Shown: positions 23,713-36,170, counted from the stretch's first letter. The stretch is 64,000 bases of DNA from Liolophura sinensis (GCF_032854445.1 NC_088304.1:494001-558000), one strand, 5' to 3'. The notes: generated by a model from the sequence alone, not told the origin. A program made the numbers and translations.

Positions 23713-24630
23713 AACATAAAAACAGTGGCTTAGATCTTACATTACATGCCACTGAATTGTAAATAATTCATTTCAGAGTAGAACAAGAGCGGGAGATAGC
23801 CTTTTTCATTTGGAGGACCCTTTTCGTTTTGATACATTACAATTAAGTTATGCATATCCGTTTCGTGGGTGTTGCACAATGTAACAATGAAATAGTTATC
23901 TTTGCTGAAAATATAAAAAAAAAAACAAATATTCTTGTCGCAATGACAAACTGTTCAAGGCTTTCTCATATGCACTCTTAACATTTTGATTTTGCAACAG
24001 AGTTACAGAATTCCTACTTTACGGCTCCGTGTTTAACACTTTGAAACATCCATCGCTTTGCCCTGGATTCCTTGGCGATAAACAATGTCATATGTGCAGT
24101 GGTAGACAGGAGACAATATTCAAACAAAGTGTAGGTACCAAATAAATAAGAACTTAATACTTAATAAACCAAAGATGCCATCGAGAGTAAAAGTTTTACG
24201 TAGTCATATATCTACATATACTGTGTCTTCTTGTGGCAGGGCTGGCACAGTACTGCCGCCGATGACGTATCATGCCGAAGACACCAGATATGACACTCTA
24301 CCCAATCACATTGTACTAACACAAGGTCAACCAGCTCTGTTTCCTTGCTTTAATCTCACGTGTAGACCATTTATATGTCCTTATTCTGAAAGGAGACTCC
24401 AATCAATCATAATTATATACTCTAACATAATGAAGTTATATGGTCACCTAATTACGTGGTCTTTAATCTGTAAGTTATCATCCTTATCCTACGACATATA
24501 ATATGACTGTGACGTGATGATTAATGAAACCTTAACAGTATAACGTTTACATAAGTAACTTGGAGGCACATGTACATATACCTTCAAAACGGGATGTCGC
24601 TTATGGATGTGAGAACACCTTCATTATAGG
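23713..24630. other. No feature seen
   Basis: AT-rich sequence between a SINE remnant and the minisatellite. A 108-codon plus-strand frame at 24175-24501 starts with ATG but has no recognisable domain, signal peptide or splice context. Confidence 0.3.
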
Positions 24631-24634
24631 GTCA

Positions 24635-25950
24635 GTATAGACGGTCCTATTCAATTACTTCTACCATTAAATCGCGGTCATTAATGAGGTGCAACAACTT
24701 TTATCTTTAAATTACGGTCAGTATAGACGGTCCTGTTCAATGACTTTAACCTGTAAAATACGGTCGTATAGAAGGTCCTGTTCAATAACTTTTACCTTTA
24801 AAATACGGTCATATAGACGGTCCTGTTCAATGACTTTAACCTTTAAAATACGGCCATATAGACGGTCCTGTTGAATAACTTTTACCTTTAAAATACGGGC
24901 ATATAGACGGTCCTGTGCAATAATTTTTACCTTTAAAATGCGGTCATTATAGACGGTCCTCTTCAATAATTTTTACCTTTAAAATACGGTCATTATAGAC
25001 GGTCCCATTCAATATCTTTTACGTTTAAAATGCGGTCATTACAAATGGTCCTATACAATACCTTTTACCTTTAAAATAGGGCCATTATAGACGGTCCTAT
25101 TCACTATCTTTTACGTTTAAAGTAGGGCCATTATAGACGGTCCTATACAATACCTTTCACGGTTAAAGTACGGTCATTATAGACGGTCCCATTCAATATC
25201 TTTTACGTTTAAAATGCGGTCATTATAGACGGTCCTCTTCAATAATTTTTACCTTTAAAATACGGTCATTATAGACGGTCCCATTCAATATCTTTTACGT
25301 TTAAAATGCGGTCATTACAGACGGTCCTATACAATACCTTTCACCTTTAAAATAGGGCCATTATAGACGGTCCTATTCAATATCTTTTACGTTTAAAATG
25401 CGGTCATTACAGACGGTCCTATACAATACCTTTCACGGTTAAAGTACGGTCATTATAGACGGTCCTATTCAATATCTTTTACGTTTAAAGTAGGGCCATT
25501 ATAGACGGTCCTATTCAATATCTTTTACGTTTAAAGTAGGGCCATTATAGACGGTCCTATTCAATATCTTTTACGTTTAAAATGCGGTCATTACAGACGG
25601 TCCTATACAATACCTTTCACCGTTAAAGTACGGTCATTATAGACGGTCCTATTCAATAGCTTTTACGTTTAAAGTAGGGCCATTATAGACGGTCCTATTC
25701 AATACCTTTCACCTTTAAAATAGGGCCATTATAGACGGTCCTATTCAATATCTTTTACGTTTAAAGTAGGGCCATTATAGACGGTCCTATACAATACCTT
25801 TTACGTTTAAAGTAGGGCCATTATAGACGGTCCTATTCAATATCTTTTACGTTTAAAATGCGGTCATTACAGACGGTCCTATACAATACCTTTCACCTTT
25901 AAAATAGGGTCATTATAGACGGTCCTATTCAATAGCTTTTTACCTATAAA
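24635..25950. repeat. 46-bp minisatellite, about 28 units
   Basis: A head-to-tail array with a consensus built on TATAGACGGTCCTATTCAAT then a TTTTACSTTTAAARTRSGG-type half. Units are 45 bp in the first part and 46 bp later. Two main variants (TTACAGACGGTCCTATACAA and TTATAGACGGTCCTATTCAA) alternate or run in blocks, so there is higher-order structure. Units abut with no unique spacers. Short ORFs through the 45-bp part are a by-product of 45 being divisible by three. Confidence 0.9.
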
Positions 25951-26399
25951 AAGCATTTTTGCAGGTGAGCCCGAATAACCAGCATATCCATTGACAAAGG
26001 CAAAACCTGCTATGTCAAAATACATACCTGTCAAAATTAGAGCATGAGCGATGCTAGTGTTTTTAATCAAGCTATCGGTGTTCGATTAAACGTATCACGT
26101 GACAAAACTGGAACCAGATATCGCTAAATGCTGTAGTCACTGAAACAAGTCGACAACGATCGATTCGGTTGGGTTTGAATGTATAAGGGTAACTGTTTCT
26201 GTAGGATATGTATATATCGGATCTAAGATAGGTTGGCGGTATCACCCAGCTAATCACGCAAGCGGAGTACATTGTGTTACAATTATTCCATAGTTTTTTC
26301 GCGATAGAAATACTTTTGAATGCTTAAGTTTTAACATACAGGTCATTCATTTTTAATACAATTAAGACATGCACCATGGAGCGTAAAAGAAGAACTGAG

Positions 26400-26560
26400 A
26401 CGACAGTGTGATAACTTGAAAATGGTTACACGTAACCGGTGAAATACGGTCTCTTGTAATTTAACCTGTCAGCATTTTATTCTATCTGTTCGCGTAAATG
26501 CATAAATAGTAGCAAATTACACGCCCCTAGCACCATAGCTTAAGCAGATCTAGGTGAAAC
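26400..26560 (+). repeat. Block T2
   Basis: It matches T1 at 10.00-10.18 kb (TACACGTAACCGGTGAAATA, CTCTTGT, AGTAGCAAATTACACGCCCC). The TATA box of T1 is represented only by GCATAAATAG, and no leader exon or donor follows. Confidence 0.5.
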
Positions 26561-26593
26561 AATTGCAGTGGCGTTAATTACAGTTTGTTGGAT

Positions 26594-26656
26594 TGAATGA
26601 ATGATTATGTCTTAACGACACATGAGCAATATCTCAGCCATATCGTGGCGATACAA
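26594..26656 (+). mobile_element. Abalone-type GAAT-headed repeat, short fragment
   Basis: GAATGAATGATTATGTCTTAA followed by GCAATATCTCAGCCATATCG and GTGGCGA, the 5' end of the family only. Confidence 0.55.
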
Positions 26657-28260
26657 TTTATTAGACCTCATTGATCTAGAATTACTCAAAATGCTGTGCT
26701 GTCATCACCTTTAACATACCATGACATTAAAACAAGGTCAATTAAGGCCATTTTAGGGCAGTTTTCTGGACTTTTGCCAGAGTAGTTCGTTAACTTGATT
26801 TGAATCATGCTATTTCACTAGGACACCTCACACATGGAGTTGTTATAGTTTTGGTCCTTATCGAACATTCTCGACAACACGATGCCCATTTTCCTGCTTC
26901 AAAAATCCGTTGCAGTTTTTTAACATTAATTTAGTCCCCTTTTTACATTGTTAAAAGTTTGATTTTTGCTCGTTATACAATTCGAAAAGATGGAGACAAG
27001 ACAAAACGTAAAAGAAAACGTAGTGAAACAAAAGAGATTTTTTAAGTATTTATTCAAACTGGAATAGTTTCAGTAAAATTTCTATGATTCTGAATTCTTA
27101 CACAACGATATCAGAAATAAAACCCTAATCAGACGTCTCCTATCATATTATACCGAGGTGTCAGAAACTTTATAACAATTTTATGTCTTCTATATTGTCT
27201 ATGAACGTAATAAACGACTGATAATGAAAATGTTATGATGTTAACTATAGGTTGAAATGTCTAAAATCTAATATTTCGACCTACTTACAGCGTATCACAG
27301 ATTTCCCGTTCCAGGCGTGAAGCTTTTTTCAGCGTAATTGTGGCGAGTTTTGTGGAAATTGACGCGTGGATCACAGAATTCCACACAAAATACGAAGCCA
27401 GACTGAAAACAGTTCAGAATTGTCTTGTCGCCATTTTATAACGTTTCAAGACAGAGATACTTATCATGGTTATTGCGGCATATCACAGAGCCAACATTAA
27501 TTTACTCATAACTCTATCAGATATTTGGTGAAGTTGATTGAAATTATTTATCCAGACCTCATCAATCACTCTTACGAATAAAGAAAGGAAGATACAAAAA
27601 CTTAGCGTTTCCAATTTCCGGAAGTTTTGTTAACGTTCTCCAATACACATGGATATTACAGCGTCTCTTACCCAGAGCCTGAGATGCCGAGAGAAATCAA
27701 AACGGGAATAGGTTATAAATGTAGGTCTTTATCCGGCAGCAGCTCAATGGAGTATTAAGGAGCCGAGGTCAGCTTTACTGCTGGTATAAGGCAAAGAAAA
27801 TAACCTAGATTCATTAACCCACTCCAAATGTTCAAAAAACCTCAACATGTTGCCAAGGTTTGTGGTTAGACTGGTCACTTCATTTAATTTATTTACTTGA
27901 TCGATGTTAAAGATAGCGGTCAGTTTTGTGCGTGGACGAACCGGGAGTGCCCAGGGTAAACCACCTACCTTTCGCAAGTTTCTGACGAACTTTCTTGCTG
28001 TACAATTATGCACACTATTTTGGTTGAACACACGCGATCTTCAACAATCGACCACATCAAACATCAACACATCTGTAAAAAAAAATGCACATGGAAAATG
28101 ATGGAAAACCGAATACAAATGAGGATGAACAGATGGACGAAATGACGATACCATAATCCGCACTGTTTAATGGCAGCGGGCGTATAGAAAGGACAAAAGT
28201 GAGGCACGAATCGTCATATCTATACCTGTGCATTAACCAAAGATCAAGACTACAAACAAT
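26657..28260. other. No gene seen
   Basis: AT-rich sequence without recognisable domains. The minus-strand frame at 28031-27744 (95 codons) contains LPWALPVRPRTKLTAIF but resembles nothing I can name. Confidence 0.3.
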
Positions 28261-28264
28261 TGGC

Positions 28265-28850
28265 GTTGCAGCCTGAACACAAAGTTCAAGTCGATATTGG
28301 CAATCTGGTTATCGTGGCAATCTGGTTGCCATGGCAACCGCGGAAATAGGCAACTGTGAATTGCAACAAATTACATTTGTATCCACCAAAAATTATGTGG
28401 TATATGACGGCAAGCTGGTTACCATGGCAATGGTGAAAATGGAAACATTTGAGTCCCGACACATCATCAAATCTAAAAATTTACCAAAAATCTGAAAATG
28501 TAAAACAACTGGAGTTGCAGCCTGACACGAAGTTCATGCCTAAGTATAGAGTAGATATCAATGAATAGCAATCTGGTTAACATGGCAACAGCTGAAATGG
28601 ACAAACGTGAGTCGCCATCTGTGTATCTTTGTATCGATCCACCAAAAATTAAAATTCTGCTGTATGGAAAATCGCATTCTGGTAACCCTGACAGCCGAGG
28701 AAATGAATAAATGAGTTGAGACACATCGTCATCAGTGTATTTCTATATCCACTAAGAAAACAATCGGACATATAGCCCGGAGAGACGGACACAATCGCTA
28801 TAACATCATACACTCTGCCTAATGGCAGGCGCATAAAAAGTGTCGCTAAC
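28265..28850 (-). repeat. ~170-bp tandem unit, about three diverged copies
   Basis: Units are marked by GGCAATCTGGTTGCCATGGC, AAATGGACAAACGTGAGTCG and TATCCACCAAAAATTA, recurring near 28315, 28415, 28565 and 28670. The same unit in the opposite orientation forms a second array at 34.97-35.48 kb, and one copy split by a SINE lies at 32.94-33.24 kb. Confidence 0.6.
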
Positions 28851-31371
28851 CACTGTTTCTAATGCACGTACAGTGATGGCATATATCTGTTCTATGTAAA
28901 AAGATTCGTAAAATGCGGGCTTTTGAAATCAAAACGTCAATAACAATAAAATGTACATTATTGCAAATAAATATATACTAATAGGCTGTGAGAACAAAAA
29001 TGTAGGAAAGATTTGTGAACTGATTCAGAGAAAGGGGTACCAACCAAGTTTCCTCCGTGCGGCCTCACCTTCTTCTGGGATTACCAAGAGCCCTTTGACT
29101 CACTGTAACCAAAGTAATTTACAACCCGTTTGACTCGTCCATTTCAAAATTCTTTTAAGCATGCAGTGTCTGTCCATACTTCACCCAAATATTTCACAAA
29201 GTTTCAAAAAATTACGTTCACGCCATTGAGCACAACCAGTCGTGCCCACTCACTCGGATCCATCAACCTCTGCTGTGTAGCAAGTCTTGTTTTTGTTGTC
29301 AGACAACCGGCTGTGGGATTGTATATTTGATATATAACAGGCCAAGTGATGTATTAACAACTGAATCAACAGATCTATTGCTGTGGTCACATCTGCTCCG
29401 ATAGAATCCTTTTGCTGGGCGATCTCCTCCGATAGTTTCCGACATTCTTCCATAAGTTCCAGCTTGTGTTTCCAAACAACGAAAATGGGGTGGATATATG
29501 GTATAAAGGAAACGTAAGATCGCAGATTATACGGCTGGAATTTCATGTTGTTTCCTACCTTGCACACAGACCTAATACAATCTTTGTAGACGGGCTAGTG
29601 CACGGCCGCTTATCAAGTCTCTGGAACAGGAATGCAATTACTTCAAGTCAGATATCATGTTGTTATGTTAGTTTTTGTCCTTGGGTCATACCAGTGTGAC
29701 CAGTGTTACGTGTGACCATTTGCGAGTCATCACTCTATCGTTGCTTCCCTGGTTTTACTCTCTGTCAGTCTTTCATTATATGGTAGGTTTAGCGCTAACT
29801 GAGATCACTGTGCGATGTTCCCTTTCGCTCATTCTTCTAAGGCGCCCTTATTTTTGCAGAAGACAAGACCTCCACAAATGAAGCTCGCGTTTGCTCAGCT
29901 GCGAATTTACGTCACAAGTTTTATTTCAGCTCACGTGACCCTAAAATGTAACAGAATACAGCGTGCCTCTGGTTTGTTTAGCTTAGTTAAGGTTTTATTC
30001 TCACAGCTCATGAAAATGTGTAAATTGTAGCAACAGACACCTCGTACCACCATGACTTCAGCAGAATTAGGTAAAAACAAAAAATGTGGTGACACAGTTA
30101 CAATTTTCTCTGACCTGTCAGCTGCCGCACATTCCTAGTGACCACTTCATCCAGGTTTTCAACACGAGCGGAGTATTGCAAACTATAAATCTGGGGCTGC
30201 TTACATACAGGGATCGCACGCATAAACTGATTGTAAATCACGAAGATCACGATCGTAGCGTTACATTTAGTTTAAGTTTTTACAATCAAAGTTTACAGTG
30301 CAAAGTTTACAATTTCTTGCACAAATGGACTGTAAGATGCATTTTCCACTTAGTCAGACAACCATTATGTATGAGTCAAACCTGACGTACGATCTCGATA
30401 GAAACTACGAAAAGTTACAATCATCTTATAATTTCTTTGCAGAAGCGGCGTAGCTTAATTTTGCAATCACTTGTGAACTAGACTGTTTGGTTTACAATTG
30501 ATTTTAGCTACATTATGTTTGTGCAAGCTTGCCCAGTTTTTTAAAAGCACATATCAGAAAGTAGGATACGCAACGACAGTGTTCTGGTTTGCAAATGGTC
30601 ACATGTAACAGGTGAGGCCTGGAGTCAGATAAAAGTGTAAATCTGTTTATTTTGCATGGGGTATGGCGTTGATGTCAAGGCGTTCTAAATCAAGTGTGAG
30701 TACAGTCCTTTTGTGTGTGGTAAATTCTTGATACTGTTGTAGCCGATTTGTTAACAATACATGAGGCACATCCCTGTTTTCCTTTCATATTTCAGCGACA
30801 TGATTAAAACAGAGGAACCCGACTACGTCTAGGAAAGCTTATAGTCCATGGGCCAGTCATGATATTGGTACCACCCGAGGTGGCCATACCTAATTGGAAC
30901 TAACATGTTATACGGTCAGTAGAAGTAAATAAAGATATGATAGAATTTCTGCAATGGTGGCTTTTTCACACATTTTGATAAGATGAAGAATCACCTTAAG
31001 GCGTTGCGCAACTTACAACAAAGCAACAGAAACGTCAATATATCGTGCACTCTCAGTTAATAATATAAGAAGACCAGTTTAAAAGAGTGGTTTGTATTGT
31101 GTATGAAGCAAGGAATATTTAGCAGTTCACGTTTTCTCTATATTTTCTGTACGCTGTTAGCTGAATATTCAGCTGGACTGTACAATTTACATCTAAGATT
31201 TGCAAGGTTTTCAGCTGGGTTGATAACAGTTTATCAACAGTTTATATGCCCAGCTGTGTATTTCTTTTATTTACACCCATTATTACGGTGAGTTAAGGTA
31301 GATTTGCTAAGGTAAGTAAACGTTTGTGTCATTTCCTTATATGTGATCTACAAATCCGAAACCACAATGTA
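28851..31371. other. No gene seen; weak Q- and T-like traces
   Basis: 29.72-29.78 kb (ATCACTCTATCGTTGCTTCC) resembles block Q, and 30.59-30.62 kb (GGTCACATGTAACAGGTGA) resembles block T. No supported coding sequence. Confidence 0.35.
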
Positions 31372-31503
31372 AATATAAGCGTCAAGTCCGACATTCATAT
31401 ACCATTCGTAGTCCGTAAATGGCGTTCCAAGTCGATAATCGCAAGATCCATTTCCAAAACAACGTTTAACACTAGCTCCCAAAGATGTAAGAAATTATAC
31501 AAA
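31371..31503 (-). repeat. Partial copy of the SCDYRLG repeat
   Basis: This is the inverse of the 3' half of the repeats at 36.46-36.72 and 41.12-41.38 kb. Read on the minus strand the same frame is open (GNGSCDYRLGTPFTDYEWY) and the similarity stops exactly after AAATATAAGCGTC in plus sense. Confidence 0.65.
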
Positions 31504-31932
31504 ACCCTTTGATCAGCTTTTTTGACTTTCAATCAAGGATACTGGTAATTGAAAGTTCCGCCAAGCACTAAGATTAACTACCAAATTATTCCGTAAAACT
31601 CTTGTAAAGATTCCTGGAGAACATGTGTCTGAAAAATTGGAATAATGCGTTTTATACTTTTTGTTTTATCAAAAGATGAAAGTACGGTAAAAGCAGGTTT
31701 GGCTATTTTAGGTCCTTTTCCTGTCCAAATTCAGCTCATAATAAAAATATAACCTGAACCAAAATATATTTTTCCATAGATTTGGTGTATAGTTAGGCAC
31801 TAGTAATCTATAGCGAAGTATCGCGTGTGATCACGCAATCATATTTTTATCAATCGAAAATGAAAAAAGGAAGTAATTTGGAAGTTCTGGGGAACCCTAC
31901 ATTCACCATACTATATCATGGCTTCTTAGGCA

Positions 31933-32006
31933 TTGTCCGCATTGGTCCAGTGGTAACATGCGTGCTTTGAAAGCGTTGGGTTGAGTAGAATCGAGTTCCG
32001 TTTCCA
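31933..32006 (+). tRNA. tRNA-like pseudogene (anticodon loop CTTTGAA)
   Basis: TGGTCCAGTGG (A-box-like) at 31944 and GAATCGAGTTCC (B-box-like) at 31988 are about 44 bases apart. Between them is a loop CTTTGAA that would give a UUG anticodon (glutamine). Stem pairing is poor, and no tRNA-type acceptor stem closes the ends. It is probably a decayed tRNA or tRNA-derived SINE head. Confidence 0.35.
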
Positions 32007-32939
32007 TAATTTGCAAATTTTTTGTATATTTAGTGCTTAACAAAATGAGGTAATGGAGGAGCGGTGAGTTTGAACCACATAAGAAATTCTTTATTATATT
32101 TCTTCATACATTGTCAAGCTATATGTTAGATAAAGACAAATATATTGTTGTAAATCTACGCAGATTGTATACAGTATTCTTCCAATGAAAGCTCAACGAT
32201 ATTGACTTCAGCTTACAGCATATCGTACAACCTGTTTTTCATTTTAGTTTCGTAATAAATGTCTATTAAAGACACTGTCATATATTCACGGTGTAAGTCG
32301 TAAGACAAAACCTGTTTCGAATACCGTTAGATATTAGACCGTTAGACCGGAGGATATTATCCTGTGCATTAAACGACATACAGTGAGCTGATGGTTACCA
32401 ACTAACATTTTCGCTGGGTCTCTTCCATCGGCTGCACCTGTTACATCACAACTTCATACCGTGGAAGCCCTTTTTGTTTCAGTTTTCTGGTTTACTTAGC
32501 TTATCTAGTTTCCAGATGAAGAGCACTTCTGCTAAGCTTGATTAGATTGGCTTAAGAATCATGGGTTTATGCTCGTCTGTCAAGACGTGTTCAAAACATA
32601 AACAGGAGTCAAGCATTGGAGACGTCATTAGGTCAAACTCTCTTAAGTTCAGTAATTGAAAGTCCAACCGGACAAAGGACGCGATCGATTTCAGGTCATC
32701 CACACAATTCTCGCCACGGGTTCCATGCAGGCCAAGGTTTTGACGTCTGATCACAGAGCTAGCGGCTACATAAACATCTGTAACTCACTGTCTAATCACC
32801 AAAAAGGTTCAGTTTGATATTGAGCCTTCTATTGGAAAGGCTGAATAAAGAAGTCTAGCATCAAAGCGCAAGATTTCAGTGAAACAGCCCTGGACGATCT
32901 ATGGTGGCGTGACTAACCGGTTATGCTTACCATGAATAA

Positions 32940-33240
32940 ATAATTCCGTATATATACTATATAAATAGATGTGGTTTCGTGTTCGGGCTGTATAATGTAT
33001 AATGAATCCTCTCCGGCCGTAAGTGGGAAGGTCTGTCAGCAACCTGCGGATGGTCGTGGTTTTCCCCCGGGCTCTGCCCGGTTTCCTCCCACCATAATGC
33101 TGGCCGCCGTCGTATAAGTGAAATATTCTTGAGTACGGCGTAAAACACCAATAAATAAATATATAATGAAGTGATATATATATATAAAATTTTTGGTGGA
33201 CACATTTGTCCATTTGCTCGGTTGCCATGGTAAACACACA
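32940..33240 (+). repeat. ~170-bp unit split by a SINE
   Basis: TACTATATAAATAGATGTGG and GTTCGGGCTGTATAATG (first half) precede the SINE. TTTTTGGTGGACACATTTGT and CGGTTGCCATGGTAA (second half) follow it. Both halves match the units at 35.0-35.47 kb, so the SINE landed inside this copy. Confidence 0.65.
33005..33172 (+). mobile_element. Mollusc-type SINE, clearest copy
   Basis: CCGTAAGTGGGAAGGTC, then CAGCAACCTGCGGATGGTCG, TTTCCCCCGGGCTCTGCCCG, CCTCCCACCATAATGCTGG, GTCGTATAAGTGAAATATTC, GGCGTAAAACACCAAT and an AAATA tail. It has no head promoter here. Confidence 0.7.
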
Positions 33241-33559
33241 CCTATTATCAACACCAACAACGCCTCAGCGGTTATACTGGCTTTTCTTACATTTCAAACA
33301 AATGCATTTGTTGGGGCGTATGATGTGTTCATCTGAACTCTTGTTAACATTTAACTATAGAAGAGTTCGAACTCGAAACTCCCATATTAATTGTGAGGAC
33401 GTTTAATGTGTAACTATTTTACTTAACCATTTGAAAGTCTCACGCTACATGGTTTGTACATGTGTAATTGTTGACGGTCACGCTGAAATTGATTACTTTG
33501 CGCATTAGAAAACTGTTTCCATAGCACATGTACTCTGTACAGAGGTTATGTAAGTGCAT

Positions 33560-33684
33560 GTGTGCTTGTGTCTTTCTGCATGTATGCTTGTGTCTTTCTG
33601 CATGTATTCTTGTGTCTTTCTGCATGTAGTCTTGTGTCTTTCTGCATGTATTCTTGTGTCTTTTTGCATGTATTCTTGTGTCAT
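33560..33684 (+). repeat. 22-bp tandem repeat, about six units
   Basis: The unit GCATGTATTCTTGTGTCTTT (plus two bases) repeats with few changes. Cys/His-rich ORFs on both strands across it are repeat artefacts. Confidence 0.85.
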
Positions 33685-34299
33685 TCATTTCATTAATTCA
33701 TACTGCATACAGCTGAGGGAGGCATACTTGTGGTTTCTGTCTGTGAGTAACACAGCACAGGGACATCCATGTAGACTGTAATCAGTGAGATTGTTAGCTC
33801 ATATCTAGCTTTTGTTGTATGGAATATCTCTTTTAGTGGAAGTGTCTCCCAGAAGCCAACATACATTTACTTAAGTATGTCAAGTTAGTGTTTTCCCATC
33901 TGGCCTATGCTGGTCATGGTCATATCTGGAAAATATTACTAAATCCTTATTAAAACACAAATGTAAATGTTTGAGCATTCGCTTACCTTATTACTTCAGT
34001 ATTGCTGAAGTAAGGCAAAATATTTGGAGAATAATTTTGTACAACACAGATTGTCATTTCTTACAGCTTAAAAATCCAGGATTTCTTGGCGTCATATGAG
34101 ATTGATCTCCTCAAGCAGTCATTCCTAAAATTTAGGGAGGCATATTGGACAGGGAGAGAACTTCAAGGGCTGAAATCAAAGTATCCCATACAATTTGAAG
34201 AGATCAGTAACACAGCTGAAAAGTAAACTTATACTTATAAGTAAATATATAAATATATAAGTATGTTTAATTATCTTATTACCAGATTGCTTGGGTAGC

Positions 34300-34462
34300 T
34301 CGATGGACTGTGGTGGTGGACTGTGGACTGTAACGGTGGACTGTGGACTGTGGTGGTGGATTGTGGACTGTGACGGTGGAATGTGAACTGTGACGGTGGA
34401 CTGTGACGATGGACTGTGAACTGTGACTGTGAACTGTGACGATGGACTGTGGACTGTGAAAG
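34300..34462 (+). repeat. GGACTGTG minisatellite
   Basis: Irregular repeats of GGACTGTG/GAACTGTGACGGTG with mixed period. A Ser/His/Val-rich minus-strand frame across it is an artefact. Confidence 0.8.
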
Positions 34463-34974
34463 CCCAGAAGATATGCTGTTGGCACTTTCAGGTCACGTAG
34501 GTCTATAAAAAATTGATAACTAAAATTCCAGGAACTATGATTTTGCTTGTGTACCCATCAGAAAGCTCTTCGTTATTGAATGAGCAGATGTTTAGAAATA
34601 TCTTCATACAAAATTACATTTATTTTACACACAACATTTCTGATAATGAATATTCTGTCCTCATTTATGGATATGAGATGCCACTAGCTTGAATCATGCA
34701 GGTTAGAGATGCCTATCTCTTTTGAAATGGAGAAAAGATTGTCCTGTGAGCACATGAGATATGGCACAGTCACATCATTTGGTGCACATGTGTACAGTAG
34801 TACAGCCACCTTTAGTATCAGGCAACAATTTCAGAAATAAATTCTAATCGCCGTTGTATTTTCCAAGGTACTATCCAAGACTTTCCTTCCCGTGGAACTT
34901 CTTTAGATTGCACCATCGTGATAGAAAAGTAATATTGCTTTTAATAACTAGCGAAAAAGGGTATCTAAGAGTAC

Positions 34975-35475
34975 TATGTTTGTGTTGTGTCTGGGCTATA
35001 TTTCCCAACAGTTTTCTACATACATGTAGAGTTTTATTTTTGGTGGATACATAGATACACAGGTGGCGATGTGTCGCGACTCACTATTTTTCCATTTGAG
35101 CGATTGTCTTGGTTATCAGACTGCCCTTTCCTCTATATATACTATATAAATAGCTGTGATTTCGTGTCTGGGCTATAGCTCTGTTTTTTATGTACAGGTT
35201 TAATTTTGGGTGCATACATACATACATAGATGACGATGTATTGCGACTCACATTTGTTCATTTCCGCAGTTGTCATGGTTACTAGATTGCCATTTCCCTA
35301 TGTATATGTATATATAGATATGATTTCGTGTCCGGGATACAAACCCAAATGTTTTCCACGCAGAGTCTTAATTTTTGGTTGATGCATAGATACACAGACG
35401 ACGATGTTCACAATTCACATTTGTCCATTCTCGCGGTTGTCATGGTAACCACATGGCCATTTTCCTTGTTATATG
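34975..35475 (+). repeat. ~170-bp tandem unit, three copies
   Basis: Each unit runs TATATAAATAGMTRTGATTT, GTGTCTGGGCTATA, TTTTGGTGGATACATAGATA, ACAGRYGRCGATGT, CACATTTGTCCATT and GTTGTCATGGTTAC. Starts are near 34985, 35140 and 35315. The opposite-strand array is at 28.27-28.85 kb. Confidence 0.65.
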
Positions 35476-35717
35476 CTAGATAAATAGAAATGATTTGCCG
35501 AACTCCTGTTATTGTTTTGTGTGTTTCTTGTGACGACAGTTAACAAATTAAAATAGAAAGTTTGTACTGAGAAGAGAGTGTTTCTTTCTGAAACATCTGT
35601 TGGCTGTTTCTCAAAGCAGTCGTAGACTTAGGACTAAAGTTGCGCCATTGGTAGATAATCTCAAGTGAAGGTATACATCATCATGTTGACTAGGCCAGAC
35701 CTAATATTACCACTACT

Positions 35718-35900
35718 ATGAGAAACATGCACTTCCTGTTTTCGACATGTGTTTTTCTTTGCCTGAAGTGCACTAGTGCTCAAATTATAGTACAAAACAC
35801 CACACTTGTCCCGTCCCATCGCTTATTCACAGTTCCGAGTGACTACGGAATAGATCTCTTAGGTACAGATAAACAGTGTCAAGTAGGAAGTGGCTGCTAA
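35718..35900 (+). CDS. Candidate secreted peptide or first coding exon
   Basis: The 60-codon frame starts ATG and its first 22 residues look like a signal peptide: a short N region with one Arg, then a hydrophobic core FLFSTCVFLCL and a plausible cleavage after SAQ. The remaining ~38 residues have two Cys near the end (KQCQVGSGC). A GTACAG following CTTAG near 35860 could be a splice donor, making this the first exon of a longer secreted protein. I do not recognise the family. A hydrophobic stretch in a random short ORF is possible, so confidence is low. Confidence 0.3.
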   Translation: MRNMHFLFSTCVFLCLKCTSAQIIVQNTTLVPSHRLFTVPSDYGIDLLGTDKQCQVGSGC

Positions 35901-36170
35901 ATTTACCTAATGGTTCGATATTCTCGCTCGTATACGATCGATTTACTGGCTCGAGTCCGGGTATAATAATAATTATAATGCTGGTTTCCCCCATATGAAA
36001 AATGAATAATAATATTACTGAGTACATTGATCAACAAATCTATACTGATACTTGCGCCTTCTTAGCTTTATGCTCGTTATAAAGGCAATTCTCTAGGATT
36101 GGTTTGCCATGGTGTCCGCGTGTTAATGTGACTTGGTGTGGTCAAAATGGTTTTGAAAGCCATGTTAACC

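Noticed and set aside
24175-24501. 108-codon host gene
   Set aside because: ATG start but no domain, no splice context and random-looking composition in an AT-rich region.
24635-25950. CRISPR array
   Set aside because: Units abut directly and are similar over their whole length; there are no unique spacers and the DNA is eukaryotic.
33440-33781. Cys-rich and Lys/His-rich small proteins on both strands
   Set aside because: Products of the 22-bp repeat read in different frames.
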